Shown: positions 1 to 9,157 of the stretch, in pieces
Position numbering within the stretch: position 1 is the first letter of the stretch
Layout of the letters: every line of letters starts with the position of its first letter
Source of the DNA: Oscillospiraceae bacterium
Lineage (GTDB): Bacteria; Bacillota; Clostridia; Oscillospirales; CAG-272
Reading direction: 5' to 3'
DNA: 64,000 nucleotides
NCBI GenBank assembly: GCA_015064555.1
Contig: SVRZ01000007.1
Location: forward strand, 20,889-84,888
The notes under the pieces: generated by a model
Database searches by the model: none
The model's input: the letters and a program-made list of their open reading frames with translations, nothing else
Told to the model about the DNA's origin: nothing
Translations under genes and position numbers: made by a program

Positions 1-1066
1 TGCCGTTAAGCCTTACGTATTCCTCTACCGAGGGAAGAATGCGTACACGGAATTTACTTATCGAATTGAGGGCTATTGCCGCGCATCTGTGCTTCAGATA
101 CGGGTTTTTGAAGCGGGTAATCACCTCATCCGTATACGAGGAAAGCTCATCCTCGGTATACAGATCTCCCAGCGTTTCCTTTATCTCCGAAAGGCATCCT
201 TCAAGATGCGAGCGGAGCACAGGATCGCCGATAGCGGAAAGTACGGTTTCTTTCCCTTCGAGCAACGCATATGGCACCAAGGCGGTATGTGCACCGTTCA
301 GCATCCTGACCTTGCGCATCCTGTATTTTTCAAGATCGCTTGTATATATGACGTTAAGCCCTGCCTCGGCAAATGGAATACCTATATCCTCTCCCTCTAT
401 AACCCACAAAAAATACAATTCGGATGCATTGTCCAAGGGATTGGGATTATGCGCGTTTTTATCGCTTCCTGTCACTATTCTGTCAACTAAAGTGTTCATA
501 AAGCGGTTATTTTCTTTTATCCAAGTAATAAATCCGTCACCAAGCGACCACTCGTCCGCGTATCTCAAAATGATAGATCTGAGCATATCTCCGTTCTTCT
601 CTATAAGCTCACAGGGGAGGACGGTCACGCCCTCTGCACCCGAAAGATACCGACGGTATAAGAGCTGTGCAAGCTTGCCCGGAAAGGACCTGCATACAAC
701 ATTCAGCCTATCCGACGGACAGTAGCATATCCCCGCCTCTGTGGTGTTCGATATCACGTATTTAAGATTTTCAAGCTCTGCAAGAGCGAGATATGCATCA
801 TAATCACTCGCCGCATTTATACACCTTGAAAGCACGCTCACCGAAAGCGATTCCTCGCGCGGCTCTCCATCTCTTATGCCTCGGCATACGTGAGTGTATA
901 CAGGGGTAGAATTTATAGCCTCACAAAGGCCGCGGTCGGTCGATTGGACCACGACAACAGAGGGCTTGAAATCGGTTCTTTCCGCGACGAGCTGAAGGCC
1001 CCAATCGGCAAAGCCGCGCAGAAATGCACCCGTTCCAAACTGTATTATATTTTCGTTTCCGTTCAT
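1..1066 (-). CDS. uxaB: Tagaturonate/fructuronate reductase (mannitol dehydrogenase family), 3' end cut by the window edge
   Basis: Manual minus-strand translation from ATG at 1066 (MNGNENIIQFGTGAFLRGFADWG...); motifs VISNTTEAGI, LPCELIEKNG and VRMLNGAHTALVPYALL typical of the family. Missing from the ORF track because it runs off the window. Confidence 0.9.
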   Translation of the reverse strand, partial: MNGNENIIQFGTGAFLRGFADWGLQLVAERTDFKPSVVVVQSTDRGLCEAINSTPVYTHVCRGIRDGEPREESLSVSVLSRCINAASDYDAYLALAELENLKYVISNTTEAGICYCPSDRLNVVCRSFPGKLAQLLYRRYLSGAEGVTVLPCELIEKNGDMLRSIILRYADEWSLGDGFITWIKENNRFMNTLVDRIVTGSDKNAHNPNPLDNASELYFLWVIEGEDIGIPFAEAGLNVIYTSDLEKYRMRKVRMLNGAHTALVPYALLEGKETVLSAIGDPVLRSHLEGCLSEIKETLGDLYTEDELSSYTDEVITRFKNPYLKHRCAAIALNSISKFRVRILPSVEEYVRLNG

Positions 1067-1103
1067 TTTGGATTTTCACCTTCTTACCTTAACGGCCTTA
1101 TAC

Positions 1104-2567
1104 TTATGTCGCCCTTACGGCATTTATAATTCCATTGTAGCCCTGGAGGAAGTCCTCGGCTATCTTCACCATTCTGATAACAGCCTTATCGCCCCTGAAG
1201 CTGAAGGATATGCCGAGATTGCCGAAATATTTATCTATTATCTGCACCCGAAGAAGCAACTGATGAGCATTTCTCCAGGCGGCGGATGCGGCGCATTTGT
1301 ATCTGTTACCCGCGGCGGGCTTGCCGCCTACAGTATCGGAATATCCCTCCTCGGGGAAATAGGAGAATACGTTTTCGCACATACCGAAGGGGATAATCAT
1401 CTCACGTCCTTTTCGCACGTATCTGAAGATACACTCTTTACCGAAGTGTAGCGAAAACTCGCTGATGCCTATAGGATTCTTTTCTGCAATATACCTCTCG
1501 TTACCTACAGAAAGCTCAAGGTCGGAGGTCTTCTCTCCTCTTACGGCGAAAAGCCGGAAATCGTCGGGAATAGGCTCGCCATCGTATTCGGGAAGGGCTA
1601 CATCGGATGCTTCATCGTATACCATTGTGAAATAGCCGTCTATTATCAGCGACTTTGCTATGTCACATCCCTGATTATCACCGTTATATATCAATATCAT
1701 ATCCTTATCGGGCGAACAAATGGCAAGCTGACAGCCCATTCCGTTAAAGAAGAAGGAATTGCGCTTGGTTCTCCAGATGAGGTAGCCGTATCCCTGCTCG
1801 GTCAAGGTATCGAAGCCGTAATCCGAGGTGTCAACAAGTGCCGAGGTTGCCTCCCTTACATAATCGGCAGAGAGGATCTGCTCACCGTCAATGCTGCCGC
1901 CGTTCAGCATAAAGCGCGCGACCTTCAAAAGGTCGAAAGGGCGCATAAGGAGCGCCGAATCAGACCAGCTGTGTCCACCCGGGCACTTAAGGCATTCATA
2001 CTTCTCGATGCCAAGCCTTTTAAAGAGCTTTTCACCCAGGTAGTCCGTAAGCTCCATACCGCTCACGCGCTCGATAAGAGCACCGAGGATAAACGAGCCT
2101 GTGCTGTCATACCTGAAGAAATTATCGGACGGATACTCGGATGCCCCTCTTGGAGTGAAGTAATCGGCAACTCTGTCCTCGTGCTTCCTTGCAAGCCATG
2201 ACCAGACGGACGGATTGATTGCGGTGCTCATTGTGAGCATATGACGAATTGTTTGTTTTTTTATATTTTCATCAGGGTTTTCGGCGCATTCTGCAGGGAA
2301 ATATACAGAAATGGGATCATCGAGAGATACCTTTCCCTCGTCAATAAGAAAGCCCATTGCAATTCCGACGAAGCTCTTGGTTACCGAATACAGCCTGTGA
2401 AGAAAATCGGGGCCGAAGGGCTTCCAATATCTTTCAAAAACTATATCGTTTCCTCTTGCGATTATCAGCGAGTGAGTAGAGAGCCCCGAATCCTCAAGGT
2501 GGGCTATATATTTTTTTATGCTCGCGGTGGAAATACCGCGGCTCTCGGGAGATGCATAGTTAAACAT
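1104..2567 (-). CDS. Serine hydrolase, beta-lactamase/penicillin-binding-protein-like family
   Basis: 487 aa; SVTKS (SxxK) motif, YDSTGSFILGALIE, beta-lactamase-like fold pattern. Confidence 0.85.
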   Translation of the reverse strand: MFNYASPESRGISTASIKKYIAHLEDSGLSTHSLIIARGNDIVFERYWKPFGPDFLHRLYSVTKSFVGIAMGFLIDEGKVSLDDPISVYFPAECAENPDENIKKQTIRHMLTMSTAINPSVWSWLARKHEDRVADYFTPRGASEYPSDNFFRYDSTGSFILGALIERVSGMELTDYLGEKLFKRLGIEKYECLKCPGGHSWSDSALLMRPFDLLKVARFMLNGGSIDGEQILSADYVREATSALVDTSDYGFDTLTEQGYGYLIWRTKRNSFFFNGMGCQLAICSPDKDMILIYNGDNQGCDIAKSLIIDGYFTMVYDEASDVALPEYDGEPIPDDFRLFAVRGEKTSDLELSVGNERYIAEKNPIGISEFSLHFGKECIFRYVRKGREMIIPFGMCENVFSYFPEEGYSDTVGGKPAAGNRYKCAASAAWRNAHQLLLRVQIIDKYFGNLGISFSFRGDKAVIRMVKIAEDFLQGYNGIINAVRAT

Positions 2568-2590
2568 AAAATTCCCCTTTCCCGATAAGC

Positions 2591-4000
2591 TCAGATTCCG
2601 TAAACACCAAGATATTTCTTGGTGTTTTCTATCATTTCGTCAAAGAGCGCTCTTGCATCATCAAGAGGAATGCCGACGAGCGGATCGACGGCGAATGCCG
2701 CAAATGCTGCATCAAGATCGCGCGCAACAGCCGCATTGAGTATCTGCTCCTGCTCTCCGACTATTCTCGAAACGAGCGGATATACAGTCACAGGAAGGTT
2801 GCCTGCCATAACCGGAGAAACCTCGTCGGCTCTCATCACGGCATTTGTTTCAACTATCGCTCCGAGAGGAAGATTGGGTATCTGACCTACGTTTGGTATA
2901 TTGACATTGGTTACAAGATCCCCGAGCCCGAGAAGCGCGCATAGCATCATAACGCCCTCCTCGCCGGTCGAGCCTATCTTTATCTTTACCCTTCCCTCGT
3001 AGTAATCATCGCTCTTCTTAAGCCTGTTCCGAAGATCAAGCCTTCTGTAGCTCACCGGAGTCAGATTGAATGCCCACTTTTTTCTTACCGCTTCTACAGA
3101 ATCAAGATACCATTTACCCGGGCAGAATTCGGCAAGATGGCGGTCGCCCGCCGCGGCTATCGCACCGTAGCGAAGGAACAGATCCATCTTTACCTTATGC
3201 TTAAGCTTCCAGACGTTGCTGTCATCCTCATCCCACTTATGGAAGCTATCCTTAAGATCGACGTATCCCGTCTCGCGGTATTTCTCGCAGAAGGCGCGAT
3301 ATACCGGGAAAAGATCTATATTTCTGTATTTTGCCTCGGTCAGCCAGGTGAAATGATTTACGCCGACCACGTTCACCTTTATCTCGCTTCGGCTCTCGCA
3401 TTTGATGCCGAGGATATCGTCAAGAGCCGTCATAAGCAGCTTCTGAGTTCCGAAGACCTCGTGACAGCAGCCGATAGCCTTTATACCCGGGAAGGTGCGG
3501 TAGAGCGCGCCTACGCAAAGCGACATGGGGTTTGTATAGTTTATCACCCATGCGCGGGGACAGTTTTCCTCTACCTTTGCTGCGATATATTCAAACATAG
3601 GAATCGTTCTCAGCGCGCGGATAACGCCGCCGGGTCCCGTGGTATCGCCTACGGGCTGATATATTCCGTACTTTTCGGGTGTATGGACGTCGCTCTCCAT
3701 TTCGTCAAACGTGCCGGGCAGAATAGAGATTATTACAAAATCCGCACCCGAAAGTGCCTCATCTATGGTTTTCGATGCGCGGTAATTCCATCGGGAAAGA
3801 GCGCCCTCCGCCTCGTTGAAGCGAGCGCCTATAGCCTCGTTTCTTTTCGCGGCATCGTAGTCGATATCATAAAGATATACCTCGCCGCTCATTTTATCAC
3901 AGCCTGCAAGGTCTGTCATAAGCGTCCATGCCCATCCGCGTGAGCCGCCGCCTATATATGCGATCTTTACTTCCTCTGCTTTTCCACGGTTAAATTTCAT
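2591..4000 (-). CDS. GH4 family glycosidase, likely alpha-galacturonidase
   Basis: 469 aa; N-terminal KIAYIGGGSRGWAWTLM dinucleotide-binding motif, INYTNPM, and CCHEVFGTQ (CHEV active-site signature). Confidence 0.85.
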   Translation of the reverse strand: MKFNRGKAEEVKIAYIGGGSRGWAWTLMTDLAGCDKMSGEVYLYDIDYDAAKRNEAIGARFNEAEGALSRWNYRASKTIDEALSGADFVIISILPGTFDEMESDVHTPEKYGIYQPVGDTTGPGGVIRALRTIPMFEYIAAKVEENCPRAWVINYTNPMSLCVGALYRTFPGIKAIGCCHEVFGTQKLLMTALDDILGIKCESRSEIKVNVVGVNHFTWLTEAKYRNIDLFPVYRAFCEKYRETGYVDLKDSFHKWDEDDSNVWKLKHKVKMDLFLRYGAIAAAGDRHLAEFCPGKWYLDSVEAVRKKWAFNLTPVSYRRLDLRNRLKKSDDYYEGRVKIKIGSTGEEGVMMLCALLGLGDLVTNVNIPNVGQIPNLPLGAIVETNAVMRADEVSPVMAGNLPVTVYPLVSRIVGEQEQILNAAVARDLDAAFAAFAVDPLVGIPLDDARALFDEMIENTKKYLGVYGI

Positions 4001-4193
4001 ATATTTATCCTCTCTGCACGCGTCAGCGATTTCGATTTCAAGGAAGGATTATCTTTCCTTGATTCTATACTATAACATTTTTTTGTTATTTTCTACTATT
4101 TTTTTATCCGATTTGCCGCAAAACATAAAAATATTGCTTGATTTACCGATATTTATATGCTATAATAGGACATAACCTCACGGGGGTATCATT

Positions 4194-4988
4194 ATGAAGC
4201 AGATCGTTGTAAACAGAAGCATACGCAAGAAGAAGGGTGTTCTGACCAGCCACTTTCATAACGTATACGAAATATATTATCTGACCGAGGGGCATATGCG
4301 GTATATCATAGCAGACAGGATATATCCGATATCAAAGGGTGATATTGTGCTGATTCCGCAGGGTGTAATACACAACACCGCATACGATTCGGAAACGGCT
4401 TCAAGACTCCTTGTGAATTTTCCGGGGGAGCTCATCGCCGACAAACGCCTGCTTGAATGCTTTGATAAAAGCATAGTGCACGCATCCGAGGATGTTGCGA
4501 AGGAATTCGAGATCGTTTTCGGACGGCTCGAAAAGGAAAAGAACCGCGCCGATGCCTATTCTGAAACCCTTATAAGACAATACCTGACAGAGCTTCTCAT
4601 AATTATCGCAAGGATAGACGGTGCTCCGCCGCCACCGAAGCTTGACGGATATTCGCGCATTATGCAATCGGCAGTTGAATTTATCAATTCAAGCTACCAA
4701 TCCGAGATAAGCCTGTGCTCTATTGCGGAAAGGTTCTCGCTCAGCAAGAGCTTTTTCTCGCGCAAGTTCAAGGAGGTCACCGGCTTCGGTCTTTCGGAAT
4801 ATATTACGCTCGTCAGAATAAAAAATGCCGAGCGCATGCTTGACAGCACCGAGTGCTCGGTTACCGACATAGCCTTCGCCTGCGGCTTCAACGACAGCAG
4901 CTATTTTACCTCCACATTCAAAAGGATAATGGGAAAAACACCGCTTAAATATAAAAAGGAAATAAAAAACAATGGCAAATATAATTAA
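4194..4988 (+). CDS. AraC family transcriptional regulator with cupin-type sensor domain
   Basis: 264 aa; C-terminal double HTH (FSLSKSFFSRKFKEVTGFGLSEYITLVRIKNAERML...CGFNDSSYFTSTFKRIMGKTPLKYKK). Confidence 0.92.
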   Translation: MKQIVVNRSIRKKKGVLTSHFHNVYEIYYLTEGHMRYIIADRIYPISKGDIVLIPQGVIHNTAYDSETASRLLVNFPGELIADKRLLECFDKSIVHASEDVAKEFEIVFGRLEKEKNRADAYSETLIRQYLTELLIIIARIDGAPPPPKLDGYSRIMQSAVEFINSSYQSEISLCSIAERFSLSKSFFSRKFKEVTGFGLSEYITLVRIKNAERMLDSTECSVTDIAFACGFNDSSYFTSTFKRIMGKTPLKYKKEIKNNGKYN

Positions 4989-5802
4989 GATAACCGATAT
5001 AAACAAACCCGAGCTTGACGTTTTCGTCAGACTCACGGGAGCGCAGCTCAGAAACAAGCTCGAGCCCGATAAGGGCATCTTCATAGCCGAGAGCCCCACC
5101 GTTATCTCGGTGGCTCTCGGCTCGGGGTGCGAGCCTATATCTATGCTGACGGATGAAAGACTGCTCTCGGGCGAGGGCGTTCCCGAAATTATAGAAAGAG
5201 TGGGAGATATACCGATATACACAGCCGAAAGAGATACGCTGAAGACCTTGACAGGCTTTGAATTGACACGCGGTGCCCTCTGCGCTATGAAAAGGCCTGT
5301 GCCGAAAAGTGCCTCGGAGCTCTGCCGCGATGCAAAAAGAATTGCCGTGCTCGAGGCGGTCACCGACTCGACAAACATAGGCGCGCTATTCAGATCTGCC
5401 GCCGCGCTTGGTATTGATGCCGTGCTTATCACGCCCACCTGCTGCGATCCTCTTTGCCGCCGTGCTATAAGAGTGAGCATGGGAACCGTTTTTCAGGTTC
5501 CTTGGGCAAGGATCGGAGATACCCCCTCGGACTGGCCCGAAAAGGGGCTTCGGCTTTTGTCGGAGCTTGGATTCAAGACTGCGGCTATGGCACTCAGGGA
5601 TGATACGGTATCTATAGACGATCCGCGACTTCAGGCAGAAGATCGCCTTGCAATAATCCTCGGCACCGAGGGTGACGGGCTTTCAAAAAGCACTATCGCA
5701 AGCTGTGATTACACCGTAAAAATACCGATGTCACACGGGGTTGACTCGCTCAACGTTGCCGCCGCAGGCGCAGTCGCATTTTGGATTTTAGGTAAGAGAT
5801 AA
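4972..5802 (+). CDS. TrmH/SpoU family RNA methyltransferase
   Basis: 276 aa; VLEAVTDSTNIGALFRSAAALGIDAVLIT..., ILGTEGDGLS, IPMSHGVDSLNVAAAGAV. Overlaps the preceding gene by 17 nt. Confidence 0.92.
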   Translation: MANIIKITDINKPELDVFVRLTGAQLRNKLEPDKGIFIAESPTVISVALGSGCEPISMLTDERLLSGEGVPEIIERVGDIPIYTAERDTLKTLTGFELTRGALCAMKRPVPKSASELCRDAKRIAVLEAVTDSTNIGALFRSAAALGIDAVLITPTCCDPLCRRAIRVSMGTVFQVPWARIGDTPSDWPEKGLRLLSELGFKTAAMALRDDTVSIDDPRLQAEDRLAIILGTEGDGLSKSTIASCDYTVKIPMSHGVDSLNVAAAGAVAFWILGKR

Positions 5803-5853
5803 CAGGAATTTGTAAATAAATATTAGCAATAACGGGATGGAGCATAGCAAGAA

Positions 5854-5892
5854 AGAGGGTAGCTCAAGTTTTTTGAACTTGAGCTACCCTCT
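5854..5892. terminator. Hairpin terminator (bidirectional)
   Basis: agagggtagctcaag-ttttttgaa-cttgagctaccctct, T-rich on both sides; lies between convergent genes. Confidence 0.85.
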
Positions 5893-5896
5893 GTTT

Positions 5897-6028
5897 TTAG
5901 CTAAGACTGCCAGTTAGTATGACTTTTATAGCATAGGTAATCATTGCAACAAATGATACAATGTATAAAAATTCCGATAATACCGAAACACGGTCAAAAG
6001 ATTGATTTTTATCTGTTGTTTTTTGCAT
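5897..6028 (-). CDS. Small single-TM protein (43 aa)
   Basis: Manual translation MQKTTDKNQSFDRVSVLSEFLYIVSFVAMITYAIKVILTGSLS*; sits between the 6056 gene and the terminator, same strand. Confidence 0.4.
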   Translation of the reverse strand: MQKTTDKNQSFDRVSVLSEFLYIVSFVAMITYAIKVILTGSLS

Positions 6029-6055
6029 GAAATCCCTTCAATTTCTTCAACTTAG

Positions 6056-6466
6056 TTATTCTAATTTCTTATAGTACTTTCTCAATTTGATCCGTGTTTT
6101 GTAATAATTATCCGCATCTATAGCAAAATATCCAAGCTGATTGTAATACGACAACAACTTATCCTTATTGCAATAAAAGACACACCTTAAAAAATCTTCA
6201 ACAGTATCAAAATCAAATTTTGTGATAATACCGTAAGTTTCTATAGAATCAATATTATTTTTGTGTTGATGTAAATTTTCAAATACAATGACAATTGATG
6301 GAATTAAAATATCGAATTTGCATTCTATTGATAGATAATTCAGTTCGCTCTCCTTATCAAGAATTCTGAATATTTTTTCATTTGCAAACGATTGATATAT
6401 TGATGTAAATTCATCAATGTTATAGTTTTTAAATTTGATTTTAAGATAAAAATCCGCTATTCCCAT
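6056..6466 (-). CDS. Hypothetical AT-rich protein, candidate orphan Rhs/polymorphic-toxin immunity protein (136 aa)
   Basis: Start set at ATG 6466 preceded by AGGGGGAG RBS (MGIADFYLKIKFKNYNIDEF...). The track ORF extends upstream into an Rhs-repeat fragment. Confidence 0.6.
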   Translation of the reverse strand: MGIADFYLKIKFKNYNIDEFTSIYQSFANEKIFRILDKESELNYLSIECKFDILIPSIVIVFENLHQHKNNIDSIETYGIITKFDFDTVEDFLRCVFYCNKDKLLSYYNQLGYFAIDADNYYKTRIKLRKYYKKLE

Positions 6467-6640
6467 AATTGCTCCCCCTATTTCACCAAAAAGAAATTGA
6501 CATATCGGAGCGTAGAACGTAGAAGATACGTAAGTCGCAGGGTGAACTTCGATAAGCCTGTCCATAGCATCATAAGTATATCGTACTCCGGTGTTTTTAT
6601 CGCTGTTTACTGTTGCGAGAAGCTTGCCGGAAATACTCAT
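6467..6640 (-). pseudogene. Rhs/YD-repeat protein remnant
   Basis: In-frame translation GKLLATVNSDKNTGVRYTYDAMDRLIEVHPATYVSSTFYAP is a YD-repeat core; no full Rhs gene upstream. Confidence 0.6.
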
Positions 6641-6652
6641 TAAAGCTTTATT

Positions 6653-7198
6653 TTACGTTGGGCAAACCATTTGATTATATCCTTTTATGTTTACTTCAAA
6701 AGTTAAGTTTTTTGAAAAATTCAATCCCTCGTCAAAAACATCAACTTCAATTATAATGTCATACTTTTTACCGTCTGCCACTTGCACAGATTCTTCTGTA
6801 AATGTTCCTCCATTAATATAACCCTCATATATAGAGTTCGTATTTTGTTCAAATTCAATTGTGTTTCCCAGCTCATTCTTAAACAAAACAGTCTCATTTT
6901 CTTTGAAAAGCACATTTTTTATTATGACAGTTTCTTTTCCGCTTTTTGAATATGCGTCTACATATACAACATATACTCCGTGGTTTATAGCTTTGACTTG
7001 GGGTATAATCACAACATTCTGAATTCTTGCAAAAGCAAATTCCTCTGAGGTAAAATAATTCTCATTTACATCACCGGTTATGTTCTTAATGTTAAACTCC
7101 TTGTAGCTCTCTGCCAAATGACATGGACATGAACATAAATTTAAAATTATGCCTATAGATAACAAAAGAATCATTACGATTCTTAATTCTTTTTTCAT
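6653..7198 (-). CDS. Hypothetical lipoprotein
   Basis: RBS CAGGAGG then ATG 7198; MKKELRIVMILLLSIGIILNLCSC lipobox. Confidence 0.75.
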   Translation of the reverse strand: MKKELRIVMILLLSIGIILNLCSCPCHLAESYKEFNIKNITGDVNENYFTSEEFAFARIQNVVIIPQVKAINHGVYVVYVDAYSKSGKETVIIKNVLFKENETVLFKNELGNTIEFEQNTNSIYEGYINGGTFTEESVQVADGKKYDIIIEVDVFDEGLNFSKNLTFEVNIKGYNQMVCPT

Positions 7199-7223
7199 CA
7201 AAGTTCCTCCTGTTTTTTGTATT

Positions 7224-7340
7224 TTGCCCGACAATTATTTTCTTGAATACCCACCGGGCAAGGTGAAAATACGCAAAAGAGCACAGAACCACCGTGTCCG
7301 ACGGTGTTTCTAAGCCGCGCGGATAGATCTCCTATGCTCT
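7224..7340 (-). ncRNA. Structured 5' leader RNA of the 6653-7198 lipoprotein (unidentified class)
   Basis: AGAGCATAG/CTGTGCTCT 9-bp outer stem, inner ACACCGT-CGGAC-ACGGTG(G)T hairpin, downstream TTGCCCG...CGGGCAA stem; starts about 7 nt after a TTGCGA-N17-TATAAT promoter. Confidence 0.5.
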
Positions 7341-7455
7341 AAATTTATTATACATTAAATGGAATTTTTTCGCAATAGCTTTTTGTCGCCGGCGGTGTAA
7401 AAATTTCAGGAAAGTTTTTGTGCATATTACCGAATTGGCGAAAACAACTCCGGGC

Positions 7456-7967
7456 AATAGCGTGATGCTCTTAACGGAGCATTCACGCTATAGGGCTAAG
7501 CCCAAACCCCTATACAAGCAGAAAAAGAGAGAACAAAATTGCGGATGAAACCGTTTTGTTCTCTCTTTTTCTGCTAGTGATGTTTTTGCTGACGCAAAAG
7601 TGATGCTATTCGCTACGCTCATAATGATGTATTTGCTGTCGCAAAAGTGATGCTATGCTACGCATAATGATGTTGCTCGCCAAGGCTCGCAGTGATGTGA
7701 TGCTTGCCCACTACGCCGTCAGGCGTAACATCATTCACGCAGTGAACATCATTGCCGAAGGCAACATCACTGCCACAGGCAACATCTTTTGCCAACTGTG
7801 CCGAAGGCACAACATCATTCACGCAGTGAACATCATTGCCGAAGGCAACATCACTGCCGCAGGCAACATCACTGCCGCAGGCAACATCACTGCCGAAGGC
7901 AACATCACTTGCCCGCAAGGGCAAACATCATTTAGCGTGAATGCTCGGTTAAGAGCATCACGCTATT
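7456..7967. mobile_element. MITE-like modular hairpin-array element, type A copy 1
   Basis: 35-bp terminal inverted repeats 7456-7490 and 7933-7967 (AATAGCGTGATGCTCTTAACGGAGCATTCACGCTA, one mismatch); inner terminator hairpin 7517-7575; array of mini-hairpins separated by GTGATG (left) and CATCAC (right). Confidence 0.7.
7517..7575. terminator. Long bidirectional terminator hairpin inside the type A element
   Basis: agcagaaaaagagagaacaaaa...ttttgttctctctttttctgct, 22-bp perfect stem. Confidence 0.75.
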
Positions 7968-9120
7968 TCGTCGGACTATCCGCAGTTCTGCGGAAGTTGC
8001 TGTACTGATCAAGAACCTCCTGAGATATACTGGGAGCGACCTTCTCAAATGCCTTTTCAAACATCTGGACGGTAAGCGGGATGGGCTCGCTTCCGCCTGC
8101 TGCCTGTATCTGCTCTATGGCAAGACGGCAAGCCTCCTCTATGGCACCCGAAAGGTCTGCCGCAGAGAAGTATGCGGGGGGCTCCGGAACGGGGCCGAGA
8201 TTGGTCATCTTGATCCTGGGCTTCTCGGTCATTTCAAGAATGCTGTCATAGGTCAGTCCGGGCTCGAGAGCTATGCCCTTCAGCTTGCCCTCGATGATAG
8301 CACGCTTAGCCTCTCTATCGGGAGGAGTTATATGTATCTGGTGGGTAAATCTCTTATAACGGAGGAATGCCGAGTCGATAAGGTCGGGACGGTTGGTAGC
8401 TCCGATGAGAACTCGCTTTGAGCCGTCGACACCAAATCCGTTCAGCCTCTGAAGAAGCTCGGTGGTAACTGCCGCCTTATAGTCCTTGGTGTCGGAGGTT
8501 CTCGTGCTGAATATGGATTCGCACTCGTCTATGAAGAGAATGGCTCCGTCCGGGCACGCCTCTATCTGATTGAAGATATCTCTTACAGCCTGCTCGGATG
8601 CACCGACGTAGGACTTGAAGATATCGGCGGGGGTTATGATGAAGAGGGGAAGCTTCATCTCGTTTGCTATAGCCTGTGCAAACATGGTCTTACCTGTTCC
8701 GGGAGCGCCGTACATCAGTATACCAAGTCCGCCCTCCATCTTGTATGCCTTAAGGAGCTTCGCATTCTTCGCCATGAAGATAAAGCTCTTCGTAAGCTTC
8801 TTGACCGGCTCAAGTCCCTTGATATCGTCAAAGGTGGTGTCCGGTATCTCTGCCTTCATAACAGAGCCGAGTGCCTTCGCTCTGTCGTTACAGAGGTTCT
8901 GAAGCTCGGTATAACGGGTTATTTCCTGCTCGTTCTTCTCGTTTGCGACGATCTCCTTGGCAAGCTGAGCTACGTTCAGGTAAAGCTTACAGAAGTCGGA
9001 TCTCTCCTCGTCCTTTATTCCGCTTATCTGCCTACCGTTCAGCTTCGCTTTTATTTCGTCACGCTTTTTCTTACATTCTTCCTTCAGCTCCTGAAGTCTA
9101 TTCGATTCTTTTCCTAACAT
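7963..9120 (-). CDS. AAA+ ATPase, Vps4/katanin-like, with possible MIT-like N-terminal helical domain
   Basis: 385 aa; Walker A GAPGTGKT, Walker B AILFIDECESIF, second-region GATNRPDLIDSAFLRYKRF. RBS AGGAGAG. Stop codon lies inside the type A element TIR. Confidence 0.9.
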   Translation of the reverse strand: MLGKESNRLQELKEECKKKRDEIKAKLNGRQISGIKDEERSDFCKLYLNVAQLAKEIVANEKNEQEITRYTELQNLCNDRAKALGSVMKAEIPDTTFDDIKGLEPVKKLTKSFIFMAKNAKLLKAYKMEGGLGILMYGAPGTGKTMFAQAIANEMKLPLFIITPADIFKSYVGASEQAVRDIFNQIEACPDGAILFIDECESIFSTRTSDTKDYKAAVTTELLQRLNGFGVDGSKRVLIGATNRPDLIDSAFLRYKRFTHQIHITPPDREAKRAIIEGKLKGIALEPGLTYDSILEMTEKPRIKMTNLGPVPEPPAYFSAADLSGAIEEACRLAIEQIQAAGGSEPIPLTVQMFEKAFEKVAPSISQEVLDQYSNFRRTADSPTK

Positions 9121-9157
9121 AATATCTCTCCTGTTTTTTGTTTTTTATGCCGGAAAA

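Noticed and set aside
39-725. 228-aa plus-strand ORF
   Set aside because: Antisense to tagaturonate reductase, which reads clearly on the minus strand.
7577-7932. CRISPR-like regular repeat array (also 23853-24243)
   Set aside because: Units are 18-bp palindromic repeats with no unique spacers, no leader and no cas genes; they fit a hairpin-array element better.
7655-8008. Plus-strand ORF of NIIAEGNITAAGN repeats (and 7658-7924 -, 23977-24183 +, 24044-24244 -)
   Set aside because: Translations of the hairpin array with no RBS; open in several frames because of the repeat composition.
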